Shown here piece by piece: positions 33,064-41,072 of a DNA stretch of 53,677 nt (the first letter of the stretch is position 1; every line of letters begins with the position of its first letter). The translations under genes were made by a program, and so were the position numbers. The stretch is taken from assembly GCA_029975055.1 (NCBI GenBank), contig JARKPU010000079.1:1-53677 (forward strand). Reading direction: 5' to 3'. Below the pieces are notes generated by a model, which saw only the letters and a list, made by a program, of their open reading frames with translations, did not search any database and was not told the DNA's origin. This stretch comes from Anaerolinea sp. (GTDB lineage Bacteria; Chloroflexota; Anaerolineae; Anaerolineales; Anaerolineaceae).

Positions 33064-33408
33064 ATGAAAATTGATCCGGGTTGGATTGCCGTCATCACCG
33101 CGGTGGTGTTCTTCTACATCCGCATGTACCAGCTGCGCGGGCGCAGGCGGCGTGAAGCCCGCCAGGAAGAGCTGGCGCGCCTGCGGGCGGGTGCCGCCAA
33201 ACGCAAGCCGGGCGATGCCCCGCTGGCCGCGCCGGGCGAGCAGGTGACCTACCGGGTGGGAAGCTGGTGGTTGATCGGCGCGGGGGCGGTGGTAATGTTG
33301 ATCGGGCTGGCCCTGCGCACCGTCACCTGGGCGCCGGAGTTCATCCTGCCTTACTGGTGGGCGGTGGTGACGGTGGGGGTGGTGTTGTTCACCTTTGGGT
33401 TCAAATAA
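33064..33408 (+). CDS. small three-helix membrane protein
   Basis: A 114-residue protein with an N-terminal helix at about residues 5-20, a strongly basic stretch (RGRRRREARQEELARLRAG) and two C-terminal helices at about 69-87 and 95-112. No known family was recognised. The basic linker should lie in the cytoplasm. It starts four bases after the preceding gene and probably shares its message. Confidence 0.65.
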   Translation: MKIDPGWIAVITAVVFFYIRMYQLRGRRRREARQEELARLRAGAAKRKPGDAPLAAPGEQVTYRVGSWWLIGAGAVVMLIGLALRTVTWAPEFILPYWWAVVTVGVVLFTFGFK

Positions 33409-33440
33409 GCGCCATCCGAAGCCGAGGGGAGATATTCGAT

Positions 33441-34289
33441 TTGCTTGCCGTGAACCGCACTCGCGTGATCAAAACCACGGTCGTTCTGATCATTGCGATG
33501 ATCATTTCGGTGGCAGTTGGACAGTTCCTTCCCTCAGGGATTGATTGGCATGAGTCGTTCCGCCCTGCCTCGATTGCTCTCCTGGCGGGCCAATCGCCGT
33601 ACAGCGTCGAAACGTTCTATGCGGCTCCCTGGAGCCTGATTCCCCTTCTCCCGCTTGCACTGCTGCCAGAGGATTTCGGACGCGGGTTATTATTCACCGT
33701 GTCCATCTTGAGTTTTGCCGTACTGGCACGTCGCCTGGACGCAAAACCCCTGGCCTTTGCCGTCTTTCTTTTATCGCCGCCCGTCCTGCATGGTTTGTTG
33801 AATGCCAATATTGACTGGCTGGCCATGTTAGGTTTCATTCTTCCACCACAGGTCGGTTTATTCTTTGTCGTCATTAAGCCGCAGGTGGGATTGGGGCTGG
33901 TTGTCTACTGGCTCGTGGAAGCCTGGCGGGTTGGAAAATTCAAGCGCGTGGTTCAGGTCTTTGCGCCGGTGACCCTTGCCGGGGCAGTTTCGATCCTGAT
34001 ATTGGGGTTTTGGCCCTTTCGTTTCCAGAATATCATCGATTACTCCAGTGACTTCAATGCCAGTTTCTGGCCTGCCAGCCTTCCCATTGGTTTGACCCTG
34101 ATCGCTGCTTCATTGCACAAAGAAGAACCTCGATTTGCAGTCGCTTCTTCGCCCTGCTTTTCTCCGCACGTTGTCTTTCACTCCTATGCGGGCGTGCTTG
34201 CGGCTCTGCTGCCTCAGACGATCGAGACGGTCACTGCGGTAATAGGTTTATGGATCCTGGTCAATATTCGCGCTTTCACAGGCGGGTGA
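33441..34289 (+). CDS. GT87-like polytopic membrane protein
   Basis: A 282-residue hydrophobic protein with about seven membrane segments. The pattern DWHESFRPASIALLAGQSPY near the start and a KPQVGLG stretch in the middle resemble the GT87/DUF2029 polyprenyl-phosphate mannosyltransferases, but it is shorter than their usual 380-450 residues and may be truncated at the C-terminus. The frame is open upstream to 33267 inside the preceding gene; I choose the TTG at 33441 because GAGGGGA lies before it (GTG at 33450 is an alternative). Base composition is visibly more AT-rich than the flanks, so it may be an insertion that splits the catabolic island. Confidence 0.55.
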   Translation: MLAVNRTRVIKTTVVLIIAMIISVAVGQFLPSGIDWHESFRPASIALLAGQSPYSVETFYAAPWSLIPLLPLALLPEDFGRGLLFTVSILSFAVLARRLDAKPLAFAVFLLSPPVLHGLLNANIDWLAMLGFILPPQVGLFFVVIKPQVGLGLVVYWLVEAWRVGKFKRVVQVFAPVTLAGAVSILILGFWPFRFQNIIDYSSDFNASFWPASLPIGLTLIAASLHKEEPRFAVASSPCFSPHVVFHSYAGVLAALLPQTIETVTAVIGLWILVNIRAFTGG

Positions 34290-34320
34290 CCGAAGATTGA
34301 GCGTGTGCCGCTTGCCTTTT

Positions 34321-34331
34321 TTGTCAGACAA
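34321..34331. promoter_or_regulatory. island operator copy 3 (TTGTCAGACAA)
   Basis: A perfect odd-centre palindrome identical in architecture to the other island sites. It lies upstream of the second molybdenum hydroxylase operon, just after the GT87-like gene. Confidence 0.55.
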
Positions 34332-34367
34332 TTACATTTGTTGGTTGAAAAATGGATAAAGGTAAAC

Positions 34368-34396
34368 TTGTCAACCATCTCTGTCTATGCTACCAT
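34368..34396 (+). promoter_or_regulatory. promoter candidate for Mo hydroxylase 2
   Basis: TTGTCA (34368-34373), a 17-base spacer and TACCAT (34391-34396, four of six consensus bases). The leader to the first gene would be about 265 bases. Confidence 0.35.
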
Positions 34397-34401
34397 TTTT
34401 T

Positions 34402-34615
34402 GGGAGAGCGACCTGTTCACCCCGCGAGGTGTAACCCAACCAGGGCCGGTTTTGTCTCCCCACAGATGATGAGCAGGATGCAAACGCCCAGTTGCATAGC
34501 AGTGGTTGGCGATCGCCGGATGTGCGAAGGCGCGCGCGCCTCTGCCTGCGGCTGCGCCCGGTTGATTTTGCGGTAGAAAGAACCTGCTGCCCGGCTTCAC
34601 CGGCCTGGCGCAGGT
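34402..34615 (+). promoter_or_regulatory. structured leader with attenuator-like hairpin
   Basis: GGGAGA (34402-34407) and TCTCCC (34455-34460) can close a junction holding two short hairpins (CACC/GGTG at 34418-34431 and AACC/GGTT at 34438-34451). Further down, ACCTGC (34582-34587) pairs with GCAGGT (34610-34615) around a GC-rich inner stem, and ATTTTGTTT follows. A folded domain followed by a terminator-like hairpin resembles a riboswitch or attenuator. It matches no known class that I can recall. The pairings are short and unverified. Confidence 0.3.
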
Positions 34616-34668
34616 ATTTTGTTTCGGTTGGCGATCCTATTCATTCTTGAAAGAGAGGAAGCTAATTT

Positions 34669-35562
34669 ATGCACAATCCTCATCCTGGACTCCCCGAGAT
34701 CGATTACATCAAGCCTGCGACCCTCGAAGAGGCGAGCCGATTCCTGGCTTCGCACGCAGGCGAGGCGCGTCCCTTCATGGGCGGCACCGACTGCATCGTG
34801 CGCATCCGCGACGGCGTCTGGAAAACCAAATACCTGGTAGATGTTAAAGGCCTGGACGGTACGGACGGCATCCGGTTCGAAGCCGGCAAAGGGTTGACGA
34901 TTGGCGCAGCCGTGCCGATGAACAAAGTGGCGGCTCATCCGGATGTTCAGAAGCATTACCCCGTGCTGGTGGAAGCCTGCCATTGGGTCGCCAGCTACCA
35001 GCTGCGTTCGAGGGCGACGATCGTCGGCAACATCTGCAACGCGTCGCCGGCGGGCGATACGATCGGCGCCTGCATGCTGCTGGGCGGCGTGCTGCGCGTC
35101 TTTGGGCCGGATGGAATGCGCGACGAGCCGCTGAACGGCTTCTTCAAAGGCCCCGGCAAGACGAACCTGAAGCCCGGCGACATCGCCACGGCGCTCTTCC
35201 TGCCCCTGCCCCCGGCGGGCAGCGTGGGCCGTTACATCAAGCTCGGCCGCAACCGCCTGGGCGACCTGGCGATTGTGGGGGTCACGGCACTCGGCTACCC
35301 CGATGCCTCGGCGGCCTCGGGCTTCCGCTTCGGCATCGCCCTGGCTTCAGTCGCGCCGGTGCCGCTGCGTGCCTCGAAGGCAGAGGAGATCCTGGCAGGC
35401 AAAGCGATCGACGAGGGTGTGATCGCCGAGGCCGCTCAGGCCGCCATGGATGCCTGCACGCCCATCGACGATACCCGTGGAAGCGCACGCTACCGCAAAT
35501 TGATGGTGCGCAATCTGACGCGCAGCGCCCTGGTGGATATCTGGACGAAGATTCGCAAATAG
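34669..35562 (+). CDS. molybdenum hydroxylase 2, FAD subunit
   Basis: A 297-residue medium subunit of the xanthine dehydrogenase family. FAD contacts are MGGTDCIVRIRDG near residue 38 and RATIVGNICNASPAGDTIGA near 113. It has a C-terminal CoxM-like domain. It is clearly more diverged from the hydroxylase 1 FAD subunit than expected for a recent duplication. AGAGAGGA precedes the ATG. It leads a second three-gene hydroxylase operon with its own operator and leader. Confidence 0.9.
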   Translation: MHNPHPGLPEIDYIKPATLEEASRFLASHAGEARPFMGGTDCIVRIRDGVWKTKYLVDVKGLDGTDGIRFEAGKGLTIGAAVPMNKVAAHPDVQKHYPVLVEACHWVASYQLRSRATIVGNICNASPAGDTIGACMLLGGVLRVFGPDGMRDEPLNGFFKGPGKTNLKPGDIATALFLPLPPAGSVGRYIKLGRNRLGDLAIVGVTALGYPDASAASGFRFGIALASVAPVPLRASKAEEILAGKAIDEGVIAEAAQAAMDACTPIDDTRGSARYRKLMVRNLTRSALVDIWTKIRK

Positions 35563-35583
35563 AGGCCAGACGAGGAGGACTTT

Positions 35584-36063
35584 ATGTCGTTTCACCGGAT
35601 TACTTTGACGATTAACCACACGCTCTACCAGGTGGATATCCCAGGGCATCTGACGCTCCTGCAGATGCTGCGCGAGAAGGTTGGGCTTACCGGTACCAAA
35701 AACGGCTGCGCTTCAGGCGAGTGCGGCGCCTGCACGGTGCTGCTCAACGGCGATGCCGTCAATAGCTGCATGGTGCTGGCTGCCGAATGCGACGGCGCCG
35801 ATGTGGTGACGATCGAAGGGCTGGCGCAGGATGGCGAGATGGACAGCCTGCAGAAGTTCATCATCGAGGAAGGCGGGGTGCAATGCGGTTTTTGCACGCC
35901 GGGCATCCTCATGTCGGCGCGCGCCCTGCTCAACCGCAACCCGCACCCCACCGAGTTCGAGATTCGCGAAGCGATCTCGGGCAATTTGTGCCGCTGCACG
36001 GGCTATAACCGCATCGTCGCTGCCATCTCGAAGGCGGCGCAGTACGAACATCCCGCGGCTTAG
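35584..36063 (+). CDS. molybdenum hydroxylase 2, [2Fe-2S] subunit
   Basis: A 159-residue electron-transfer subunit. Clusters are bound by CASGECGAC plus a following NSC (about residues 41-63), and by QCGFCTPG and NLCRCTGYNR (about 101-142). GAGGAGGA precedes the ATG, 21 bases after the FAD subunit. All cluster cysteines are present. Confidence 0.94.
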   Translation: MSFHRITLTINHTLYQVDIPGHLTLLQMLREKVGLTGTKNGCASGECGACTVLLNGDAVNSCMVLAAECDGADVVTIEGLAQDGEMDSLQKFIIEEGGVQCGFCTPGILMSARALLNRNPHPTEFEIREAISGNLCRCTGYNRIVAAISKAAQYEHPAA

Positions 36064-36110
36064 CCGGTTGGATAGACCTGGATTCTGCGAATCAATAAGG
36101 AGACGACCCT

Positions 36111-38465
36111 ATGGCAGTCGTTGAAAAGCAAAAAACCAATAACCCCGTCGGGAAGAGCGTGCCGCGCAACGATGTGCTGGAGAAGGTGACCGGCACCGCC
36201 ATTTACACCGATGACATTCAGTTCGGGCCGGGCCTGCTGCACTGCCGCGTGGTGCGCAGCCCCTACCCGCACGCGCTGATCAAGAAGATCGACGTCAGCA
36301 AGGCGCTCAAGCTGCCCGGCGTGAAGGGCGTGGTCACCGGCGACGATTTCGACGAGTATATCGGCCTGTACCTGAAGGACCGCCATCTCTTTGCGCGCGG
36401 CAAGGTGCGCTTTGTGGGCGAGCCGGTGGCCGCCGTGGCAGCCACCACCGAGGAGATCGCCGAAGCGGCGGTGGAGCTGGTGGAAGTGGAGTATGAAGAG
36501 CTGGAACCGGTGCTCGACCCCGAGTTCGGCGCCCAGCCCGGCGCGCCTTTGATCCACCCCGACCTCGGTTCGTATGAGCGCCCGAACTTCATCTTCCCGG
36601 TGGCGGGCACGAACATTTCGAACCATTTCAAAATCCGCAAAGGCGATACCGAAGCGGCCTGGCCGCAGTGCGCCGCGATTGTGGAGCACACCTTCCGCGT
36701 CCCCCACGTGCAGCATGTGCCCATCGAGCCGCATGTGGCGGTGGCCAAGATGGAAGAAAACGGCCAGATGACGCTGTGGGCTTCCACCCAGTCGCCGTTT
36801 GCGCAGCGCGCCCTGCTGGCCAAGACGCTGCATATCCCCGAAAGCGACTTCCGCGTGATTGCCCCCACCATCGGCGGCGGGTTCGGCTGCAAAGCCGGCG
36901 TGACGATGGAATCGATCCCGTGCGCGGTGGCGATGAAGTTCAAAGGGCACCCCATCAAGCTGCGCCTGACGCGCGAGGAAGAGTTCTACACCAACTTTGT
37001 GCGCCAGGGGCTGGTGATTCACCTGAAGGTGGGCTGCGACAAAGACGGCAACCTGCTGGCCTTCGAGAACCGCATGTATTGGGACGGCGGGGCCTACACC
37101 GAGTACGGCGTGAATGTGACACGCGCGGGCGGTTACTCCAGCACCGGGCCGTATGACATCCCGAACGTCAAAACCGACAGCATGTGCGTGTACACCAACC
37201 ACCCGGTCGGCGGGGCTTACCGCGGCTTTGGCATGGCCGAGCTGCATACCGGCGTTGACCAGGTGATGGACATGCTGGCCGAGAAGATCGGCATGGACCC
37301 GGTGGAATTCCACAAGCGCAACTGCGTTCAGGGCGGCGATGTGCTCGCCACGGGCATGGTGATCCACGACGTGGGCATCAAGGAATGCATTGATAAGGTG
37401 GCGCAGGCGCTGGATTGGGGCGTCAAAGAGCCGCCGAGCAGCCCGAACAAGCTGCGCGGCAAGGGCATCGCCCTGGCCTGGAAGGCCCCGGCCATGCCGC
37501 CGAACGCAGGCTCGAGCGCATTGGTGAAGATGAACGCCGACGGCACGGTGACCGTCAGCGTGGGCGGGCAGGAGATCGGCCAGGGCACCTTCACGGCCAT
37601 GGCGCAGATCGCCGCCGAGACGCTGGGCGTGCCTTACGAGTCGGTCAAGGTCTCCGGCCCGATCGACACGCGCTACAGCCCCTACGAGTGGCAGACGGTG
37701 GCAAGCCGCCTGACCTGGTCGATGGGCAACGCGGTGCGCAATGCCGCGCTGGACGCCAAGAAGAAGGTGTTGGATATGGTGGCCGAGGCCTGGAATGAAG
37801 ATCCCAAGGACCTGGACATCAAAGACGGCTATGTGATTTCGTACAAGACGGAAGAGTCGATCTCGATCAAGGATATCGTCGTCTATGGTCTGCCCAAGCC
37901 GAACGACCAGGGCTGGATCGGCGGGCCGGTGGTGGGGGCGGGTTCGTTCATGCCCACCTATGTCACCGGGCTGGATGCCGAAACCGGCCAGGGCGACCGG
38001 GCCGTGGTGCACTACACCACCGGCGCCGAGGGCGTGGAGATCGAGGTTGATAAAGAAACCGGGCGCATCACCATTCTGCGGGCGGCCTGCTCGTTCGACG
38101 TGGGCAAGGCCATCAACCCGGCGCTGGTGAAGCAGCAGATGGAAGGCGGCTTCGTGCAAGGGCTCAGCTCGGCGCTCTTCGAGGGCATGCAGCTGGTGGG
38201 CGGTGTGACGCGCAACCCGAGCTTTGTGGATTACCGCATCGCCACGGCTGCCGACGTGCCGCCGGAGATCGACACGTTCATCGTCGAGCACGCTCAGGAT
38301 GACGGGCCGTTTGGCGCGCGCGGGATCGGCGAGCACCCGCTGGTGCCCTCCATCGCCGCGGTGGCCGCCGCGCTGCACGACGCGACGGGCCTGCGCATCA
38401 CCAACCCGCCGTTCTCGGCCGAGAAGGTTTACCTGGCCTTGCTGGACGCCGGGCTGGTGGAATAG
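36111..38465 (+). CDS. molybdenum hydroxylase 2, molybdopterin subunit
   Basis: A 784-residue catalytic subunit of the xanthine dehydrogenase family. It has IGGGFGCK, the GGAYRGFG loop and the catalytic glutamate in GIGEHP (Glu741). The GAYRGFG loop is the typical xanthine-dehydrogenase-like version and differs from the VRGAGRP loop of hydroxylase 1, so the two enzymes probably act on different substrates or ring positions. The CO dehydrogenase loop is absent. AAGGAGA lies upstream. A perfect hairpin follows the stop. Confidence 0.92.
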   Translation: MAVVEKQKTNNPVGKSVPRNDVLEKVTGTAIYTDDIQFGPGLLHCRVVRSPYPHALIKKIDVSKALKLPGVKGVVTGDDFDEYIGLYLKDRHLFARGKVRFVGEPVAAVAATTEEIAEAAVELVEVEYEELEPVLDPEFGAQPGAPLIHPDLGSYERPNFIFPVAGTNISNHFKIRKGDTEAAWPQCAAIVEHTFRVPHVQHVPIEPHVAVAKMEENGQMTLWASTQSPFAQRALLAKTLHIPESDFRVIAPTIGGGFGCKAGVTMESIPCAVAMKFKGHPIKLRLTREEEFYTNFVRQGLVIHLKVGCDKDGNLLAFENRMYWDGGAYTEYGVNVTRAGGYSSTGPYDIPNVKTDSMCVYTNHPVGGAYRGFGMAELHTGVDQVMDMLAEKIGMDPVEFHKRNCVQGGDVLATGMVIHDVGIKECIDKVAQALDWGVKEPPSSPNKLRGKGIALAWKAPAMPPNAGSSALVKMNADGTVTVSVGGQEIGQGTFTAMAQIAAETLGVPYESVKVSGPIDTRYSPYEWQTVASRLTWSMGNAVRNAALDAKKKVLDMVAEAWNEDPKDLDIKDGYVISYKTEESISIKDIVVYGLPKPNDQGWIGGPVVGAGSFMPTYVTGLDAETGQGDRAVVHYTTGAEGVEIEVDKETGRITILRAACSFDVGKAINPALVKQQMEGGFVQGLSSALFEGMQLVGGVTRNPSFVDYRIATAADVPPEIDTFIVEHAQDDGPFGARGIGEHPLVPSIAAVAAALHDATGLRITNPPFSAEKVYLALLDAGLVE

Positions 38466-38477
38466 GAAACCAGCACC

Positions 38478-38507
38478 GATATGCCGGGGCAATCGCCCCG
38501 GCATATC
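38478..38507 (+). terminator. 13-bp hairpin after Mo hydroxylase 2
   Basis: GATATGCCGGGGC (38478-38490) pairs perfectly with 38495-38507 around AATC. It closes the second hydroxylase operon. No T-run follows. Confidence 0.5.
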
Positions 38508-38566
38508 ATTCATCCGGGCAAAATGTGACAAATAACCGGTGAATTAAGCAACGTTTCTTACTTGAT

Positions 38567-38577
38567 ATGTCAGACAA
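38567..38577. promoter_or_regulatory. island operator copy 4 (ATGTCAGACAA)
   Basis: Carries the TGTCAGACA core with AT flanks, like copies 1-3, and lies 67 bases before the decarboxylase operon. The TATATT at 38619-38624 could be its -10 box; no good -35 was seen. Confidence 0.5.
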
Positions 38578-38643
38578 TATCGGGTAACTTGATGTGAGTA
38601 TTCTGGTTAGAACATTCCTATATTCATCTTACGGAGAAACTGC

Positions 38644-40254
38644 ATGATGGAAGCTGGAGTGAATGAGAAAACGCCTTCTGCCGGGGAGAACCCTTCCGGC
38701 AGCGAGGCGCAGTTGAGTTTAATCAAAAAGGTTCAGGAATACCGCGCGAAGATCGAAGAAGGCGGCGGCAAGGAACGCATCGACGCGCAGCACGCCAAAG
38801 GCAAGCAGACGGCGCGCGAGCGGGTGCTGCAGCTGCTCGACGAAGGCTCCTTCCAGGAAGTGGATGCCTACATGACGCACCGGCACACCGATTTTGGCCT
38901 GGATAAGACCCGCACCCTGGGCGACGGCCTGGTGGCAGGCTTTGGCAAGATCAACGGGCGGCGCGTGTGCATCTACGCGCAGGATTTCACCGTGCTGGGC
39001 GGTTCCTTCGGCGAGGTGGCCGGGCAGAAAGTCTGCAAGGTGCTCGACCTGGCCATGCAGGCCGGCGTGCCGGTGATCGGCCTGAACGACTCGGGCGGCG
39101 CGCGCATCCAGGAAGGTGTTTACAGCCTGTATGCCTACGGCGAAGTCTTCTATCGCAACACGCTGGCCTCGGGTGTCGTCCCGCAGATCAGCGTGATGCT
39201 TGGCCCATGCGCAGGCGGCGCGGTTTACTCTCCGGCTTTGACCGACTTCATCGTGATGACCAAAGATATCAGCAATATGTTCATCACCGGGCCGGAAGTG
39301 ATCAAGACGGTGACGGGCGAAGAGGTGGACACCGAAACGCTGGGCGGTGCCAGCACGCATGCGACGATCAGCGGCGTGGCGCACCTGGTGGGCGAGACCG
39401 AAGCCGATTCCTTTGCGCTGGTGCGCAAGCTGCTCGAGTATATCCCCAGCAACAACACCGAAACTCCGCGAAGATTACCCCCTGCCGATGAAGACCTGCG
39501 CGGCGATCCGGCTCTGAACACCATCGTGCCGGTATCCTCGAGCGAGACCTATGATATGCACGAGGTGATCGAGCGCGTGATGGATCGCGGCAGCTTCTTC
39601 GAGATTCATGCCGGTTACGCGATGAACGCAATCGTCGGGTTCGCCCGCCTGAACGGCGAATCGGTGGGGGTGGTCGCAAATCAGCCCTCGGTGATGGCCG
39701 GTGTGATCGACATCAATGCCGGCGATAAGATCGCCCGCTTTGTGCGCTTCTGCGACGCGTTCAACATCCCGTTGATCACATTCACCGATACGCCGGGCTT
39801 CATGCCGGGGACTGTCCAGGAACATGGCGGCATTATTCGCCATGGCGCGAAGATCGTCTATGCCTATTCCGAGGCTACCGTGCCGAAGCTGACGGTGATC
39901 ACCCGCAAGGGCTACGGCGGCGCGTACATCGTGATGGGCAGCAAGCACATTCACGCAGACCTGGTTTACTCCTGGCCGAACGCCGAAATTGCCGTGATGG
40001 GCGCGGAAGGCGCTGTAAATATCCTCTACCGCAAGGAAATCAAAGCGGCTGAAGACCCGGCGGCAGAACGCGCGCGCCTGGTGGAGGAAATCCGCGAAAA
40101 GTTCTCCAACCCCTACCGCTCGGCGGCGGCCGGTTTTGTGACCGAAGTGATTCTTCCGGTCGAAACGCGCGGACGGTTGATCGCCGGGCTTGAGTTGCTG
40201 CGCGATAAACAAAGCTCCGCCCCGGCCAAGAAACACGGGAACATGCCGCTCTAG
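38644..40254 (+). CDS. biotin-dependent acyl-CoA decarboxylase, carboxyltransferase subunit
   Basis: A 536-residue carboxyltransferase of the MmdA/PccB family (two crotonase-like halves). It moves CO2 from an acyl-CoA such as methylmalonyl-CoA to biotin. Typical stretches are LNDSGGARIQEGVYSLYAYG near residue 147, CAGGAVYSP near 190, FTDTPGFMPG near 380 and RKGYGGAYIVMGSKHI near 420. It is not an OadA-type (TIM-barrel) enzyme, so the substrate is a CoA ester and not oxaloacetate. Followed directly by delta, gamma and beta subunits, so it belongs to a Na+-pumping decarboxylase and not to a carboxylase. GGAGAAA lies before the ATG. Confidence 0.9.
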   Translation: MMEAGVNEKTPSAGENPSGSEAQLSLIKKVQEYRAKIEEGGGKERIDAQHAKGKQTARERVLQLLDEGSFQEVDAYMTHRHTDFGLDKTRTLGDGLVAGFGKINGRRVCIYAQDFTVLGGSFGEVAGQKVCKVLDLAMQAGVPVIGLNDSGGARIQEGVYSLYAYGEVFYRNTLASGVVPQISVMLGPCAGGAVYSPALTDFIVMTKDISNMFITGPEVIKTVTGEEVDTETLGGASTHATISGVAHLVGETEADSFALVRKLLEYIPSNNTETPRRLPPADEDLRGDPALNTIVPVSSSETYDMHEVIERVMDRGSFFEIHAGYAMNAIVGFARLNGESVGVVANQPSVMAGVIDINAGDKIARFVRFCDAFNIPLITFTDTPGFMPGTVQEHGGIIRHGAKIVYAYSEATVPKLTVITRKGYGGAYIVMGSKHIHADLVYSWPNAEIAVMGAEGAVNILYRKEIKAAEDPAAERARLVEEIREKFSNPYRSAAAGFVTEVILPVETRGRLIAGLELLRDKQSSAPAKKHGNMPL

Positions 40255-40259
40255 GAGGC

Positions 40260-40616
40260 GTGATGGAAATACCACTTGGGACCTCCTTGCTGATCGTTGC
40301 CGTGGCTATCGTTGCGCTCCTGGTGGTTCTATCGGCGTTTGCTGGCTTGCTCTACTGGCTCACCGGGATGATAAAGGGTGAGGAAGAACAGGAAGAAGAA
40401 GCAGCCCCCGCGCCGGCGACCCCACAGGCTGCCGGCGGAGCCGACGCCGAGCGGGCCTCCAGGGTGAAAGTCGCGCTGGCGGCTGTGGCCCTGGCTCGTG
40501 CTGCGCAAGCGCGCAAGCGCGCCGCTCTTGAACCGGAAGGCTTTTCCAGCCCCTGGTACCAATTCCATCTTAACCGGCGTCTCAACCAAACTATACGCTT
40601 GAGGAGAAACTCATGA
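40260..40616 (+). CDS. decarboxylase delta subunit (OadG/MmdD-like)
   Basis: A 118-residue protein with one N-terminal membrane helix (about residues 7-32), an acidic EEEQEEEAA patch, an Ala/Pro-rich linker and a basic C-terminus. This is the layout of OadG/MmdD subunits, which hold the soluble decarboxylase parts on the membrane beta subunit. GGAGG overlaps the stop of the carboxyltransferase gene, and the stop overlaps the next start. Confidence 0.75.
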   Translation: MMEIPLGTSLLIVAVAIVALLVVLSAFAGLLYWLTGMIKGEEEQEEEAAPAPATPQAAGGADAERASRVKVALAAVALARAAQARKRAALEPEGFSSPWYQFHLNRRLNQTIRLRRNS

Positions 40617-41059
40617 AGCGGTATCGCCTGACCCTTGAGGGCAAAACCTATTCTGTCGAATTATTGAGCGATCCATCTCAGGATGAAGTCCGTGTGAATG
40701 TGGACGGCGAGGTCTTCACCGTGGGCGTCGAGCCCGTCCAGGAAGAAACTGCGGCGGCGAATGCGCCGGCTGCCGCACCGCTGCGTGCGCCGGTTGCCGC
40801 TGCCACCCCTGCCGCTGCCGCGCCCGATGTTCCCCAGGCGGTTGGGACGAATGTGGTGAAATCGCCCCTGCCGGGGGTGGTGAAGTCGATTGCCGTTCAC
40901 ACCGGGCAAACCGTGGCATTCAACGATGAGTTGTGCGTCATCGAGGCGATGAAGGCGATGAATGTCATCCGGGCACCGCGGGCGGGCACGATCGGAACCA
41001 TTTACGTCACCGAAGGCCGAAAGATACCGCATGGTTCGCCGCTGATGGATCTCGGGTAA
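40613..41059 (+). CDS. biotin carboxyl carrier subunit
   Basis: A 148-residue biotin carrier (gamma subunit, MmdC/GcdC type). An N-terminal part is joined by an Ala/Pro linker (about residues 46-77) to a biotinyl domain. The biotin site is EAMKAMN with Lys114. The usual AMKM is AMKA here, but the lysine and both flanking methionines fit the family. It overlaps the delta subunit by four bases. Confidence 0.9.
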   Translation: MKRYRLTLEGKTYSVELLSDPSQDEVRVNVDGEVFTVGVEPVQEETAAANAPAAAPLRAPVAAATPAAAAPDVPQAVGTNVVKSPLPGVVKSIAVHTGQTVAFNDELCVIEAMKAMNVIRAPRAGTIGTIYVTEGRKIPHGSPLMDLG

Positions 41060-41072
41060 AGAGAGGCCAGCT

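Noticed and set aside
33267..33440. Start of the GT87-like protein inside the preceding gene, or a frameshift
   Set aside because: This part is the shadow of the small membrane protein in another frame; the two genes are simply adjacent.
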